A DNA stretch of 64,000 nucleotides. Source: Aquiflexum gelatinilyticum (GTDB lineage: Bacteria; Bacteroidota; Bacteroidia; Cytophagales; Cyclobacteriaceae). The notes under the pieces were generated by a model. It made no database searches and was not told the origin of the DNA. It worked only from the letters and a program-made list of their open reading frames with translations. The stretch is from NCBI RefSeq assembly GCF_024741135.1, contig NZ_JANSUY010000003.1:62001-126000 (forward strand), given 5' to 3'. Made by a program: the position numbers and the translations under genes. Below, in pieces: positions 1 through 8,043 of this stretch (position 1 is the first letter of the stretch; every line of letters starts with the position of its first letter).

Positions 1-567
1 TACAAACAATACCATCCGCAATCAGGTGAAAAGGGCTTTTACCGTTTCGATTACGGAGACGCTTCCTTTTTTATGCTCAACAGCAATCCCCGAAAAGACC
101 TTCAGAAAGGAGGAGAACAGTATGTTTGGCTAGAAAATGAAATGGCCAAAAGTGGAGCAAAATGGAAATTTGTCGTGCTTCACCATGCACCTTATTCTGC
201 AGATGAGGATGATTATGGCAATACCTGGAAGGAACCCGGAAATCAGGGTGATTCACAACTGAAAGACTTGATTTCACTGGTTGAAGCCAATGAAGTTGAT
301 ATGGTTTTCTTCGGACATCTGCATACTTATATGCGGTCGCATCCTTTGAAAGGGGACAAAGTCGATTCTGAAAAAGGAACAATCTATGTGCAGGCAGGAG
401 GATCTGGAGGCAACTTGGAGGACAATGCCCCTGCCAGAACCTGGTTTACCGCAAAAAATTACAGAGGACATCATTATTGTACCGTTCAAGTCGTTGGGGA
501 TTTTTTGGAACTTAGAACTTACAATCTGGAGGGTGGCTTGATTGATTCTTTCCAAATAAAAAAGTAA
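1..567 (+). CDS. Purple acid phosphatase-like metallophosphoesterase, C-terminal part (5' end outside window)
   Basis: The frame is open from base 1, so this is the last 188 residues of a longer calcineurin-like phosphoesterase. Two late metal-binding motifs are visible: VVLHHAPYS, the family's H-x-P block, and FFGHLHTYMR, the family's GHxHxY(E/M)R block. These usually close the dimetal site of purple acid phosphatase-type phosphomonoesterases. The earlier D-x-H, GDxxY and GNHE blocks lie upstream of the window. It ends next to a phosphonate locus and resembles in type the lipoprotein phosphatase at 5297-6955, so a role in releasing phosphate from organic esters is inferred. Export cannot be judged because the N-terminus is missing. 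The gene converges on the XRE-cupin regulator, with ten bases between stop codons. Confidence 0.85.
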   Translation, partial: YKQYHPQSGEKGFYRFDYGDASFFMLNSNPRKDLQKGGEQYVWLENEMAKSGAKWKFVVLHHAPYSADEDDYGNTWKEPGNQGDSQLKDLISLVEANEVDMVFFGHLHTYMRSHPLKGDKVDSEKGTIYVQAGGSGGNLEDNAPARTWFTAKNYRGHHYCTVQVVGDFLELRTYNLEGGLIDSFQIKK

Positions 568-577
568 AATCAAGAGC

Positions 578-1156
578 TTATTCCATATTTTCAAAGAAAT
601 AAACAACGAGCATCCTTACTATTTCCTTTCCTTCATTGACGGGATTGTGCTCCAATCGTCCGTCAAAAAGCATGGAATCTCCTTCAAAAAGTTCGACGGT
701 CTGATCACGGAAAATGTATTTGACTGTACCCTGAAGGATATATTTGAATTCAAACGCATCGGTGGTTACAAAATTTCTAACTGAACCGGGCAAGATTTCG
801 AGCAAAACAAAATCGACTGCTCCTGATTTGATTTTTCTTGTGAAGATGCGCTCGTACTGATAGCCTGAAGCAGGTTCTTTTTCGAATTTGCTGTATTCTT
901 CTTTCCTGAGAACCAAAACTGGAGCTTCCCTACCATCAAGGCTAAGGTCATTGAAAAAGAAGTTCAGATCCACTTCCAGGGCTTTGATGATCTGCATCAG
1001 CACGAGCAGCGATGGGAGTGTCCTCGAGTTTTCAATCTGTGAGATCAAACCCTTCGTGACGCCCGCCCTTTCGGCAATTTCCTGAATGGTAAGGTTTTTA
1101 TCCTTTCTGATGCTTTTGATCTTTTGGCTGATCTGAACCAAGATTTCGTTTTCCAT
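578..1156 (-). CDS. XRE-family transcriptional regulator with C-terminal cupin domain
   Basis: This 192-residue protein has an N-terminal helix-turn-helix of the XRE/Cro type at residues 8-65 (core LTIQEIAERAGVTKGLISQI). A cupin_2 beta barrel follows at about residues 105-188, containing the segment EFKYILQGTVKYIFRD. The architecture is that of PuuR/YdcN-like regulators, whose cupin domain is thought to sense a small ligand. It is the last gene of a minus-strand run behind the phosphonatase-like hydrolase, DUF5690 transporter and FAD oxidoreductase, 38 bases after the last. It is therefore probably the local regulator, answering to an aminophosphonate or a breakdown product. The ligand and operator are unknown; only the domains and position are seen. 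Confidence 0.93.
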   Translation of the reverse strand: MENEILVQISQKIKSIRKDKNLTIQEIAERAGVTKGLISQIENSRTLPSLLVLMQIIKALEVDLNFFFNDLSLDGREAPVLVLRKEEYSKFEKEPASGYQYERIFTRKIKSGAVDFVLLEILPGSVRNFVTTDAFEFKYILQGTVKYIFRDQTVELFEGDSMLFDGRLEHNPVNEGKEIVRMLVVYFFENME

Positions 1157-1194
1157 AATGAAAAATAGCAGGATATCTAAATATACCCTAGTCC

Positions 1195-2319
1195 TTAGCT
1201 TATTTTCTCTACCACCTCTTCGCCTAGACCAAATGAAAGCGTCATTCCCGCTCCGCCCATTCCATTGACAATCCAGACTTGTGGACTTGCCTGATGGATA
1301 AACTCCGTCGCTCCATCAGTCATCTTGGGGTAAATCCCATGCCAGGAAGATTCCAAAGTCCAGTCTTTGAAAGCCGCAAAAGTTTTCAAAAAATCAGTGA
1401 TTTTTTTGTTGATATCCTCCCTGTCAAACGGATCCAAATGCCTGCCATACTCGTGGCTGTCACCGATGGTCAGTTGCCCGTTTCCATTTTGGGAAACCAT
1501 CACATGGATACCGAGATCCAATAAATCAGGATATTGTTCCTCATATATAGACTTGAGTTTGGCCAAAGAAGGAGCTACATGAAAACCTTTGTAATGGATA
1601 AAGCTCAGGCCTGCACAAAGCGGCGGTCCGATACGCCAATTCTCCGGTTGCTTGGCAAGGCGCATCATCTGAAGTTTACATTTGGTGATGGGAGTGGCAT
1701 CAAAAATTTCGGGATAGAGCGTTTCAAAATCTGCTCCGCTACAGACAAAAATCTGCTCAGCTTCCCAGGTTTGGTTTCCTGACCTGACTTTGTTTCCGTT
1801 GATTTCAGTGACTGCCTTATTCCATTCGAAGGTTACATTTTCTAGAGATTCAAGGAAAGCAGCTGTTTGCCAGATGGCTTCCCTGGGATCTACGATCATT
1901 TCTTCTTCTGTCCAAAGTGCACCTTTGAGCCCATTTACGATAGCGGCCTTGCTCTTTTCTGCGGTCTGTGCTGGATTTAAATGAAAGGCTGATTTGATGC
2001 CCTGCATTGCTGCCACATATTCTTCGACCACCTGATTTTCCAGGTCAGTATATGCAAGGTGTAATGATCCGGTTTCTTCTGCCCAGAATTTTGCCTTCTT
2101 GCTCATTTCCATCCAAATTGCCCTTGATCGCATAGCCCTGTCAAAGGTCGGACCTTGTGCTTGTCCGACTGGCCATACCATTCCAAAGTTCCGGATGGAT
2201 GCACCAACCGGTTTGGGATTTCTTTCGATGACGGTGACTTTCCAACCTTTGTTTGAAAGTGCTCTTGTGACGGCCAATCCGACGATTCCTGAGCCAATGA
2301 CGATTGCTGATGGTTGCAT
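1195..2319 (-). CDS. TIGR03364-type FAD-dependent oxidoreductase linked to phosphonate loci
   Basis: This is a 374-residue DAO-fold flavoprotein. A Rossmann motif GSGIVG lies at residues 9-14 and the ribose-binding acidic residue is E32. The segment ASIRNFGMVWPVGQ is characteristic of the TIGR03364 clade, which is related to glycine oxidase and recurs beside phosphonatase-like hydrolases and phosphonate transporters. The clade is thought to oxidise an aminophosphonate close to 2-aminoethylphosphonate (for example a hydroxylated or N-methylated form), giving an aldehyde for the neighbouring hydrolase. No signal peptide is seen, so it is cytoplasmic. It starts three bases after the transporter stop, so the genes are surely cotranscribed. 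The family call is strong; the exact substrate is inference. Confidence 0.9.
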   Translation of the reverse strand: MQPSAIVIGSGIVGLAVTRALSNKGWKVTVIERNPKPVGASIRNFGMVWPVGQAQGPTFDRAMRSRAIWMEMSKKAKFWAEETGSLHLAYTDLENQVVEEYVAAMQGIKSAFHLNPAQTAEKSKAAIVNGLKGALWTEEEMIVDPREAIWQTAAFLESLENVTFEWNKAVTEINGNKVRSGNQTWEAEQIFVCSGADFETLYPEIFDATPITKCKLQMMRLAKQPENWRIGPPLCAGLSFIHYKGFHVAPSLAKLKSIYEEQYPDLLDLGIHVMVSQNGNGQLTIGDSHEYGRHLDPFDREDINKKITDFLKTFAAFKDWTLESSWHGIYPKMTDGATEFIHQASPQVWIVNGMGGAGMTLSFGLGEEVVEKIS

Positions 2320-2322
2320 GGT

Positions 2323-3645
2323 TTATATTTTTGAAGCCAAAGAAATGTTTTCAACGGTTCCCGACTCGTAGGTTTTTGTTTTTCTTTTAAAATATAACAG
2401 AGTAAAAAGCATCATTCCTGTCCCGATACTTAGCATCACCAAGATGCCTTGGGTGTAGAAAAGGTGCCAACTCATGTCCTGCAAAATACCAAACTGTTTG
2501 ATGGTGACGATACCCACCGAACCCAAATATCCGAAGCTATCTGCCAGGTACATCAGGAATCCCACATTTCCTGCTGACTTGAACGAGGCAATCAGCCTGT
2601 CAAACAACAGACAGTTGAATGGAATGTAGCCCATATAAATCCCTGTCCCGGTCAAGACAACCCAAAGGAAGGGTGGAATGAGGCCCAACTGTAGCAAAAT
2701 AGTAGCGCCTACGGCCAGGACAAGTCCTGCAATGATGATCCAATGGTATAGGAACAGTGCCTTTTGGTTGTTTTTGACCAAAACCAAGAGCGCCATCATG
2801 ACCAAAAGAATTAGGGTAATAGGAATTTCTGTTTGTGTAAGTAGCTCAGGATTGACATTGATTCCCATTGTCTCCCATATTTCCACCGCAAAATTGTCTC
2901 TGATGTCACGGAGCGCGGTAAGCACCACATAGACCAACACAAGAATGATGATTCCCGGCTTGAAAGCATTGAAGAAATCAACTCTTTCTTTTTTGGACAT
3001 GGGCGTTCGGACAGAGCGCAAGGCCACGTCTTCGCGATTTGGTGGAGGAGTCTGATTGAGCAAAATAACAGAAATCACAAGCAAAGGCATGAAAATTCCA
3101 CCCGTCCAAAATGGCATCCAAAGTTCGGAGACAGCCCATTCGTCCATCAGGTATTTACCTATTGTTTTGACCAAACCGGAGGAGAAAACAAAACTGACAG
3201 CCAGGATACTTCCCATCATTTCAGTAAATTTTCTCCCTTCCAGGTAATGGAAAACCAATCCCCAAATCAATCCCAACGGAAATCCATTGACCAAAAAACA
3301 AAGGATATTGAATGGTGCTGGTAGTACCGCAAAACCCAACAATCCCATCCACGAAATGCCGATTAAGGTTAAAATCAAAACCGCCCTCCTTTCAGGTTTG
3401 AGTTCTGAGATCATTTTGATACCATAGAATTTGCTCGCCATGTAGCCAAAAGTCTGCGCCAAAATCAGCCAGACCTTCAGGTCCATTCCCATAAATAACT
3501 CCCCCTCAAAAGTCGCTGCCGCAAAAGGTTTTCTAAAAGCATACATGCTGCTATAAGTCAAAAAGGCCATCACTGCCGCAAACAAACTCATGCTAAAGTT
3601 GCTGCTTTGGGCAAGTTTTTTTGAGACGAAAGGAAGCTTCAGCAT
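2323..3645 (-). CDS. DUF5690/MFS-like inner-membrane transporter, probable organophosphonate permease
   Basis: This is a 440-residue polytopic membrane protein with about 12 hydrophobic segments. The N-terminal sequence MYAFRKPFAAATFEG recalls the FRK-type signature after TM1 of organophosphate:phosphate antiporters (GlpT/UhpT branch of the MFS). The protein appears to belong to the Bacteroidota family DUF5690. The reading frame stays open upstream to a TTG at 3690, but that would put coding sequence inside a strong inverted repeat, so the ATG at 3645 is preferred. Between the phosphonatase-like hydrolase and the FAD oxidoreductase, it probably imports the phosphonate substrate in place of the usual PhnCDE-type ABC transporter. 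Function is inferred from context and the antiporter-like motif. Confidence 0.85.
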   Translation of the reverse strand: MLKLPFVSKKLAQSSNFSMSLFAAVMAFLTYSSMYAFRKPFAAATFEGELFMGMDLKVWLILAQTFGYMASKFYGIKMISELKPERRAVLILTLIGISWMGLLGFAVLPAPFNILCFLVNGFPLGLIWGLVFHYLEGRKFTEMMGSILAVSFVFSSGLVKTIGKYLMDEWAVSELWMPFWTGGIFMPLLVISVILLNQTPPPNREDVALRSVRTPMSKKERVDFFNAFKPGIIILVLVYVVLTALRDIRDNFAVEIWETMGINVNPELLTQTEIPITLILLVMMALLVLVKNNQKALFLYHWIIIAGLVLAVGATILLQLGLIPPFLWVVLTGTGIYMGYIPFNCLLFDRLIASFKSAGNVGFLMYLADSFGYLGSVGIVTIKQFGILQDMSWHLFYTQGILVMLSIGTGMMLFTLLYFKRKTKTYESGTVENISLASKI

Positions 3646-3680
3646 GGGAAAAAAATAGAAATCTGAGTCGTTTTTTAAGG

Positions 3681-3713
3681 AACTCTCCAAGGGTTCCGAA
3701 CCCTTGGAGAGTT
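3681..3713. repeat. Perfect 16-bp inverted repeat between hydrolase and transporter genes
   Basis: The arm AACTCTCCAAGGGTTC (3681-3696) and its exact reverse complement (3698-3713) are separated by one base. In the minus-strand transcript the hairpin lies 13 bases after the phosphonatase-like stop codon and about 35 bases before the transporter ATG at 3645. It has no following T-run in either direction, so it looks more like a REP-type or mRNA-processing element than a strong intrinsic terminator. It also argues against the TTG start at 3690. Confidence 0.8.
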
Positions 3714-3726
3714 TGGGAGACTTTGA

Positions 3727-4422
3727 TTATTGGTCGATCAAATCCAGAATTTCTGTCAATGAATTGACGATGTGTGTAGGGTGATGCTTTAGCAGTTCTT
3801 CTTCTGAGAACGCTCCTGTGGTTACTGCTATATTCATCAGGCAACCTGTGTTGATTCCTTCATTGACATCGACTTCAGTGTCACCTATCTTGATGACTTC
3901 CTTGGGGTCCTTTATTCCTAGTTTTTCCATCATCACATGGATCATATCTGGAAAAGGCCTGCCTTTTTCCACTTCATCGCTACATACTGTGACGTCAATC
4001 AGCGGGGAGTTTTTCCAACCCACTCTTTCTAAAATTACATCTGTAATATCCCTGCTAAAACCTGTATCAAGGCCGATTTTAATTCCTTTTCTCCGAAGTG
4101 CATTGAATGTATCTTCCGCATCATCCATAGGCTCTATGCCGGGTGCATGACGGTAATATTCGATCATGTTTTGGACAAAATCCTCGTGTATGGCATCGAT
4201 GAGATTTAAAGTAATGATTCCTTTATCCGATACATGGTTGGATAGAATATCACGGATGGCCAATGGCTTAGGATATCCCATCTTTTCGTTTGCCTCTGCC
4301 AATGTCACATTTTCAAAACCATGTTGGAGAAATGCATGCTGAAATGATCCTGCCACATTGCTATTGTCTTTTATGGTTGTCCCCGCGATGTCAAAAACTG
4401 CGAGTTTGATGGCTTTTTTCAT
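3727..4422 (-). CDS. Phosphonatase-like HAD hydrolase (TIGR03351 type, PhnX relative)
   Basis: This 231-residue HAD-superfamily enzyme carries the phosphonatase-specific nucleophile motif DIAGTT (D11), not the ordinary DxDxT. The cap segment MGYPKP places K52 where PhnX has its Schiff-base lysine. The motifs GLDTGFSRD, KGRPFPDM (arginine in place of the usual HAD lysine) and IKIGDTEVDVNEG complete the active site. PhnX cleaves the C-P bond of phosphonoacetaldehyde to acetaldehyde and phosphate. The TIGR03351 clade acts on this or a close aldehyde, which the downstream FAD oxidoreductase could supply. It is the first gene of a four-gene minus-strand operon and is divergent from the PhnZ-like gene. 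Family assignment is strong, substrate identity moderate. Confidence 0.92.
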   Translation of the reverse strand: MKKAIKLAVFDIAGTTIKDNSNVAGSFQHAFLQHGFENVTLAEANEKMGYPKPLAIRDILSNHVSDKGIITLNLIDAIHEDFVQNMIEYYRHAPGIEPMDDAEDTFNALRRKGIKIGLDTGFSRDITDVILERVGWKNSPLIDVTVCSDEVEKGRPFPDMIHVMMEKLGIKDPKEVIKIGDTEVDVNEGINTGCLMNIAVTTGAFSEEELLKHHPTHIVNSLTEILDLIDQ

Positions 4423-4725
4423 TGGTGATATCTATTGATTTTGATGTTCTTGGTTTGAAATAAAGTGTTTAATTCTCATCCATTTGATTTATTGAATTAA
4501 ACATAAGTTTAGCAAAAATAAACTTTGTGGAATTATTATTCAAAAAAAATACAATTACTATTCTGTTAACATTTAAGTCGCAATTGATGATTTAGCCTTA
4601 ATCAATAAATAAATCATTAAATTACTCTTGATTTCAACATTTTTTTATTTAACCTTTTCTTAATTTAAATTCTATCGTGAATCGAATCGGATAGATTAAT
4701 TTAGTATTTATAAACATTCAACAAA
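4423..4725. other. Divergent intergenic region of the phosphonate locus
   Basis: This is an AT-rich 303-base spacer between the oppositely directed phosphonatase-like and PhnZ-like genes, so it should hold both promoters and any operator of the XRE-cupin regulator. On the minus strand there is a good promoter candidate (4513-4544). On the plus strand I found no convincing TAnnTTTG box. No clear operator palindrome is visible. Confidence 0.6.
4513..4544 (-). promoter_or_regulatory. Candidate Bacteroidota promoter for the phosphonatase operon
   Basis: Read on the minus strand, TTTG (4544-4541) is followed after 20 bases by TATTTTTG (4520-4513). This matches the Bacteroidota sigma-ABfr consensus of TTTG at -33 and TAnnTTTG at -7. 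Transcription would start near 4508, leaving a leader of about 85 bases. The match is by eye only. Confidence 0.45.
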
Positions 4726-5295
4726 ATGATGAATTCCCTTTCAAAGGAAGAAAGAGTCAAGATGGTTTTTGACTTGTATGAAAAATTTGGTCATGCGGAT
4801 TATATCGGTGAACCCGTTTCCCAGATTGAACATATGTGCCAATCCGCCCAACTTGCCCAAAAAGAAGGTTATGACGACGAAGTGATTTTGGCAGCTTTTT
4901 TCCATGATTTGGGCCATTTGTTTGCCATGGATCGAGATCTTGAAAATATGGGAGGCTTTGGAGTAAAGAGGCATGAACAGATAGGCGCGGACTTTTTACG
5001 TGAAGTAGGTTTTCCTGAGAAAGTAGCCAAACTTGTTGAAAACCACGTGCAGGCAAAACGTTACCTTACTTTCAAATACCCGGAATATCTACAAAAACTT
5101 TCCGAGGCAAGCCTGATGACTTTGGGTTATCAGGGTGGTGTCATGACCTCCATGGAGGCCGGAAATTTTGAAAAAGACCCTTTGTTTGATCTTTCGCTAA
5201 AAATGAGAACTTGGGATGAATTGGCAAAGGAAGAAGAAATCCCAGTTCCGGATTTGGGATACCTTAAGGAAATGGCGCTGAAAGTGATCGATTGA
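4726..5295 (+). CDS. PhnZ-like HD-domain oxygenase (phosphonate-associated, TIGR03276 type)
   Basis: This 189-residue HD-domain protein keeps the PhnZ diiron ligands: H36, H60-D61, H83, H107 and D164, with R161 before the last. It also keeps the gating pair Y26/E29 in HADYIGEPVSQIEH, which marks the phosphonate-degrading oxygenases rather than HD phosphohydrolases. PhnZ splits (R)-1-hydroxy-2-aminoethylphosphonate to glycine and phosphate using O2; the relative TmpB acts on the trimethylated analogue. The usual partner dioxygenase PhnY/TmpA is not in this window. The gene is divergent from the phosphonatase operon and converges on a phosphatase gene one base away. A second ATG is adjacent at 4729. 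Family confident, substrate unknown. Confidence 0.92.
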   Translation: MMNSLSKEERVKMVFDLYEKFGHADYIGEPVSQIEHMCQSAQLAQKEGYDDEVILAAFFHDLGHLFAMDRDLENMGGFGVKRHEQIGADFLREVGFPEKVAKLVENHVQAKRYLTFKYPEYLQKLSEASLMTLGYQGGVMTSMEAGNFEKDPLFDLSLKMRTWDELAKEEEIPVPDLGYLKEMALKVID

Positions 5296-5324
5296 CTCAT
5301 TTTTCAAGAGAAAAGGAGTCAATC
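5290..5324. terminator. Possible bidirectional hairpin between convergent genes
   Basis: GATTGACTC (5290-5298) is repeated as its exact reverse complement at 5316-5324, with a 17-base loop. The left arm covers the stop codons of both convergent genes. The stem is only nine pairs and the T/A tracts are weak, so termination is tentative. Confidence 0.3.
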
Positions 5325-6955
5325 ACCTTTCCTGATTGGTTTACGGCTTTGAATTCCAGCTTTTTGTTAGTGGCATCAATCCTGCCAAAATGGTGCTCAC
5401 GGATGAGTTTGTCCATAATAGGAAAATCTTCTTTATTCCCTTCAGACTCCAATCCCCCTCCGGCGCCACCAAGAATCAAAATGGCAGTCTTTCCATTTGG
5501 ATGATCCAAGATCAACCTTTCATAGTCATGGGTATGGCCCGAAATCACCAAATCGGCCAAACCTGATTCCCAAACCGGTTTCAACAAATTTTCTATGCTT
5601 TGCTCCCCATGATACCCTATCCAACCTTGACTGAAGGGTGGCTGGTGAACCAATATGATTTTCCAGGCAGCATCTTTCCATTTCTTTGATTTGATTTCCT
5701 GTTGAAACCATTCGAATTGCTCCGTATTGGCCGGAATCCCGACAGGAAAGTTTTCATTGGGGTCCAAAGCGATAAATGAACAAGGCCCTGTTTGCCAGGA
5801 ATAGTAATTTTTTTGGTTGTCTGCTTTGAGCACTTTTCGGAAAGGCTCAGGAATCCAGGTTTGATATGAACCATCATAATCATGGTTTCCTGGAAGTAAA
5901 TAATGGGGAACAGCAATAGGTGAGAGGTACTGAAGCAATTTTTGGTATTCACTTTCAAGTCTGCCGTTTCCTACCAAATCACCGATTCCTACGGTGAAAT
6001 CAGGATTTGCCTCTTTGATCTGTTCAAGGATTTTTTCAAACGATTTCCATCCTCCTTGGCTGTCTGCCCAAAGTGCAAAGCTGGTTTGGATTTTCGATTC
6101 CACCGAATTGGAAGTGTAGATAGGAGATTTGGTCTCTGACATCTCAAACCTGTAATGTTGGATTTTCTCATTGGGTAAAAATGCAGAATAGACTCCATCA
6201 TCTTCAATCGCTAAAGTAGAAAGATGCAGGTTTGCCGAATCCTTACCATAAAAAATCCATGATTCATGTCCCTTTTCTCCTGTCCACCTGAGGAGAATTT
6301 GGTCTTTATCATATGGTAAAATAACCGGATCAGAAAACCAAATGGGATACCTTTTGGATGTCATCTCATCAAAATCAACCTCTTTCTGCCATAGCATATG
6401 CTTATCCTCCCTAACCTTCCCAAACCATTCTGAATCAAAGTTTATAGTGGCTTTTTCCCAGGTTGCAATCGGAATCCATTTTACAGTTCCAAGGCCGCCT
6501 GCCACAGCATTGTTAATCACTCTAATGGTAATTTTTCCATTGGTTTTAGGGATTTGATAGACATGATTTTTGTCAGGAAGGATGGGATTGTCATCTACCC
6601 AAACCTGTTGTCCATCGTCTGCACCAACTATCAACACTCCATTTTCCAGTTCAAAATCTCCGGAGTACCAGATGTTGGAATTGGGAGTTTGGATGCGGTG
6701 CGGAAGGTTTATTTTCAAGCCTGATTTCAGATTTGGAATTTCTGCTCCTATTCCTTTCAAAGTGTCCCAACCATGGAATTCCCAACCGATGGACAATTCA
6801 TGGATTTCATCTTTTGGTACAAAATCCCAAACAGATCCCATTGACTTGTCCTTCCAATAGGACATGAGAGAGGACGAAAAAGTCGATTTTATTTCCTGCT
6901 CTTTAGGCTGGCATCCACTCAAGAGAATGAGTAAAATGAAAACCTTGAATCTCAT
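5297..6955 (-). CDS. Purple acid phosphatase-like metallophosphoesterase lipoprotein
   Basis: This 552-residue protein begins with a lipoprotein signal, MRFKVFILLILLSGC, so it should be anchored in the envelope. The first 330 residues are beta-rich, including a segment resembling the PAP N-terminal fibronectin-like domain. The catalytic domain has ADSQGG (glutamine where many relatives have histidine), GIGDLVGNG, LPGNHDY, LVHQPPFSQGW and GHTHDYER, so both metal sites look complete. The expected activity is removal of phosphate from monoesters in the periplasm or at the surface. It is the last gene of the SusC-SusD-PLC-AlkP-phosphatase operon and overlaps the gene before it by four bases. It would release free phosphate from products of the upstream phospholipase. 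Confidence 0.93.
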   Translation of the reverse strand: MRFKVFILLILLSGCQPKEQEIKSTFSSSLMSYWKDKSMGSVWDFVPKDEIHELSIGWEFHGWDTLKGIGAEIPNLKSGLKINLPHRIQTPNSNIWYSGDFELENGVLIVGADDGQQVWVDDNPILPDKNHVYQIPKTNGKITIRVINNAVAGGLGTVKWIPIATWEKATINFDSEWFGKVREDKHMLWQKEVDFDEMTSKRYPIWFSDPVILPYDKDQILLRWTGEKGHESWIFYGKDSANLHLSTLAIEDDGVYSAFLPNEKIQHYRFEMSETKSPIYTSNSVESKIQTSFALWADSQGGWKSFEKILEQIKEANPDFTVGIGDLVGNGRLESEYQKLLQYLSPIAVPHYLLPGNHDYDGSYQTWIPEPFRKVLKADNQKNYYSWQTGPCSFIALDPNENFPVGIPANTEQFEWFQQEIKSKKWKDAAWKIILVHQPPFSQGWIGYHGEQSIENLLKPVWESGLADLVISGHTHDYERLILDHPNGKTAILILGGAGGGLESEGNKEDFPIMDKLIREHHFGRIDATNKKLEFKAVNQSGKVIDSFSLEK

Positions 6956-8043
6956 TTTCCCAAGATTGTAGGAATGACTTCCCCTGCTTTTGTGACCGGA
7001 TATTCAAATCCCAACAATTCCACCATCGTCCTTGCCACCTGCATAGCAAAGCTTTGCCCTTCTTGCCTGACTTCACCTAGTGCAGGTGTGTCAGGTCCTA
7101 TGGCTGCTATCCAGATTTCATCTGAATTCGGTGTATTGACAGAATGGCTCTTCCAGTTTACTTTGGGATAGACTCCCCGGCCATGGTCTGTCATGATGAT
7201 CATAGTAGTCTTATCTTGGTATTGGGGATCATTTTGGACAAAATCCCAGATCTCACGGATGTAAGCATCAGTCTGTCTTGCTGAGAGCAAGTATTGGTCA
7301 TACCTATCGTCGTGGCTGTAATCGTCAGTTTCACCATATCCTATATAAAGGACTTTTGGCTTCCTTGTTTTCAACTCCTCCATCGCATAATGGTGGGTAA
7401 AAAAATCCAACCTCACACCGCCCCAAGGACCACGAATCTCATCTTGTGCACGGTTTAGGAAAGTCTCGATTTCAGTCAAATTTTCACCTTGGGCTTTTTC
7501 AAATCCTGCATTTAGTTTCAATCCGTTCCTGTCTCTGTTGAGGATAGCAGGGAACACATCCCAAGATGCAAAAGCTGCAATCCTATTTTCAAAACCTTGC
7601 TGCTTCTGGAGAAATTCCAAGAAATTAGGGTTTGGGTTATTTTCTTTGCTGTTACTATTGATGCGCTCATCGTCTGGATATCCTGCAAAAATCTCATTGT
7701 AGCAAGGTTTGGAAAATACCATCCTGTTTTTATCATTCACTTTGCTGCCAAGTTTTCTGTTGCCATGCAACTGTCCTTCCTTAGCAATGACTTCCCAAAA
7801 GAAAGGCATCAAAGTTTCCCTTCTGACTTTTGGGTCGAGGTGCCAAAAGGTTTCAGTGAGTTTTTCGGGATCCTGTGCGTATTTCGTATCCACTACCAAA
7901 AGAGAGTCTGCACCTGAAAATACCTCCTGCCATCTCAAACCATCCAAAGTGATGAAAATCAGGTTTTCAGTTTTAAGATTTTGAGATGAACTTTCCCGAA
8001 TCAATCCCAGAAATACTAATCCGATCAAAAGTAATTTTTTCAT
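6952..8043 (-). CDS. Exported alkaline-phosphatase-superfamily phosphodiesterase/phosphatase
   Basis: This 363-residue protein has a Sec signal peptide ending near SSSQ. It has the alkaline-phosphatase superfamily metal ligands: an aspartate in IFITLDGLRWQEVF, the pair in YGETDDYSHDD, MTDHGRG, and a histidine in WKSHS. The order matches type I phosphodiesterase/nucleotide pyrophosphatase and phosphoglyceromutase-like proteins. The usual nucleophile region reads FSKPCYNEIFAG, and I cannot assign the nucleophile with certainty. It overlaps its upstream neighbour (phospholipase C) and downstream neighbour (metallophosphatase) by four bases each, so translation is probably coupled. It plausibly acts on a phosphodiester or phosphomonoester from the phospholipase step; a sulfatase role is less likely in this context. 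Confidence 0.88.
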   Translation of the reverse strand: MKKLLLIGLVFLGLIRESSSQNLKTENLIFITLDGLRWQEVFSGADSLLVVDTKYAQDPEKLTETFWHLDPKVRRETLMPFFWEVIAKEGQLHGNRKLGSKVNDKNRMVFSKPCYNEIFAGYPDDERINSNSKENNPNPNFLEFLQKQQGFENRIAAFASWDVFPAILNRDRNGLKLNAGFEKAQGENLTEIETFLNRAQDEIRGPWGGVRLDFFTHHYAMEELKTRKPKVLYIGYGETDDYSHDDRYDQYLLSARQTDAYIREIWDFVQNDPQYQDKTTMIIMTDHGRGVYPKVNWKSHSVNTPNSDEIWIAAIGPDTPALGEVRQEGQSFAMQVARTMVELLGFEYPVTKAGEVIPTILGK

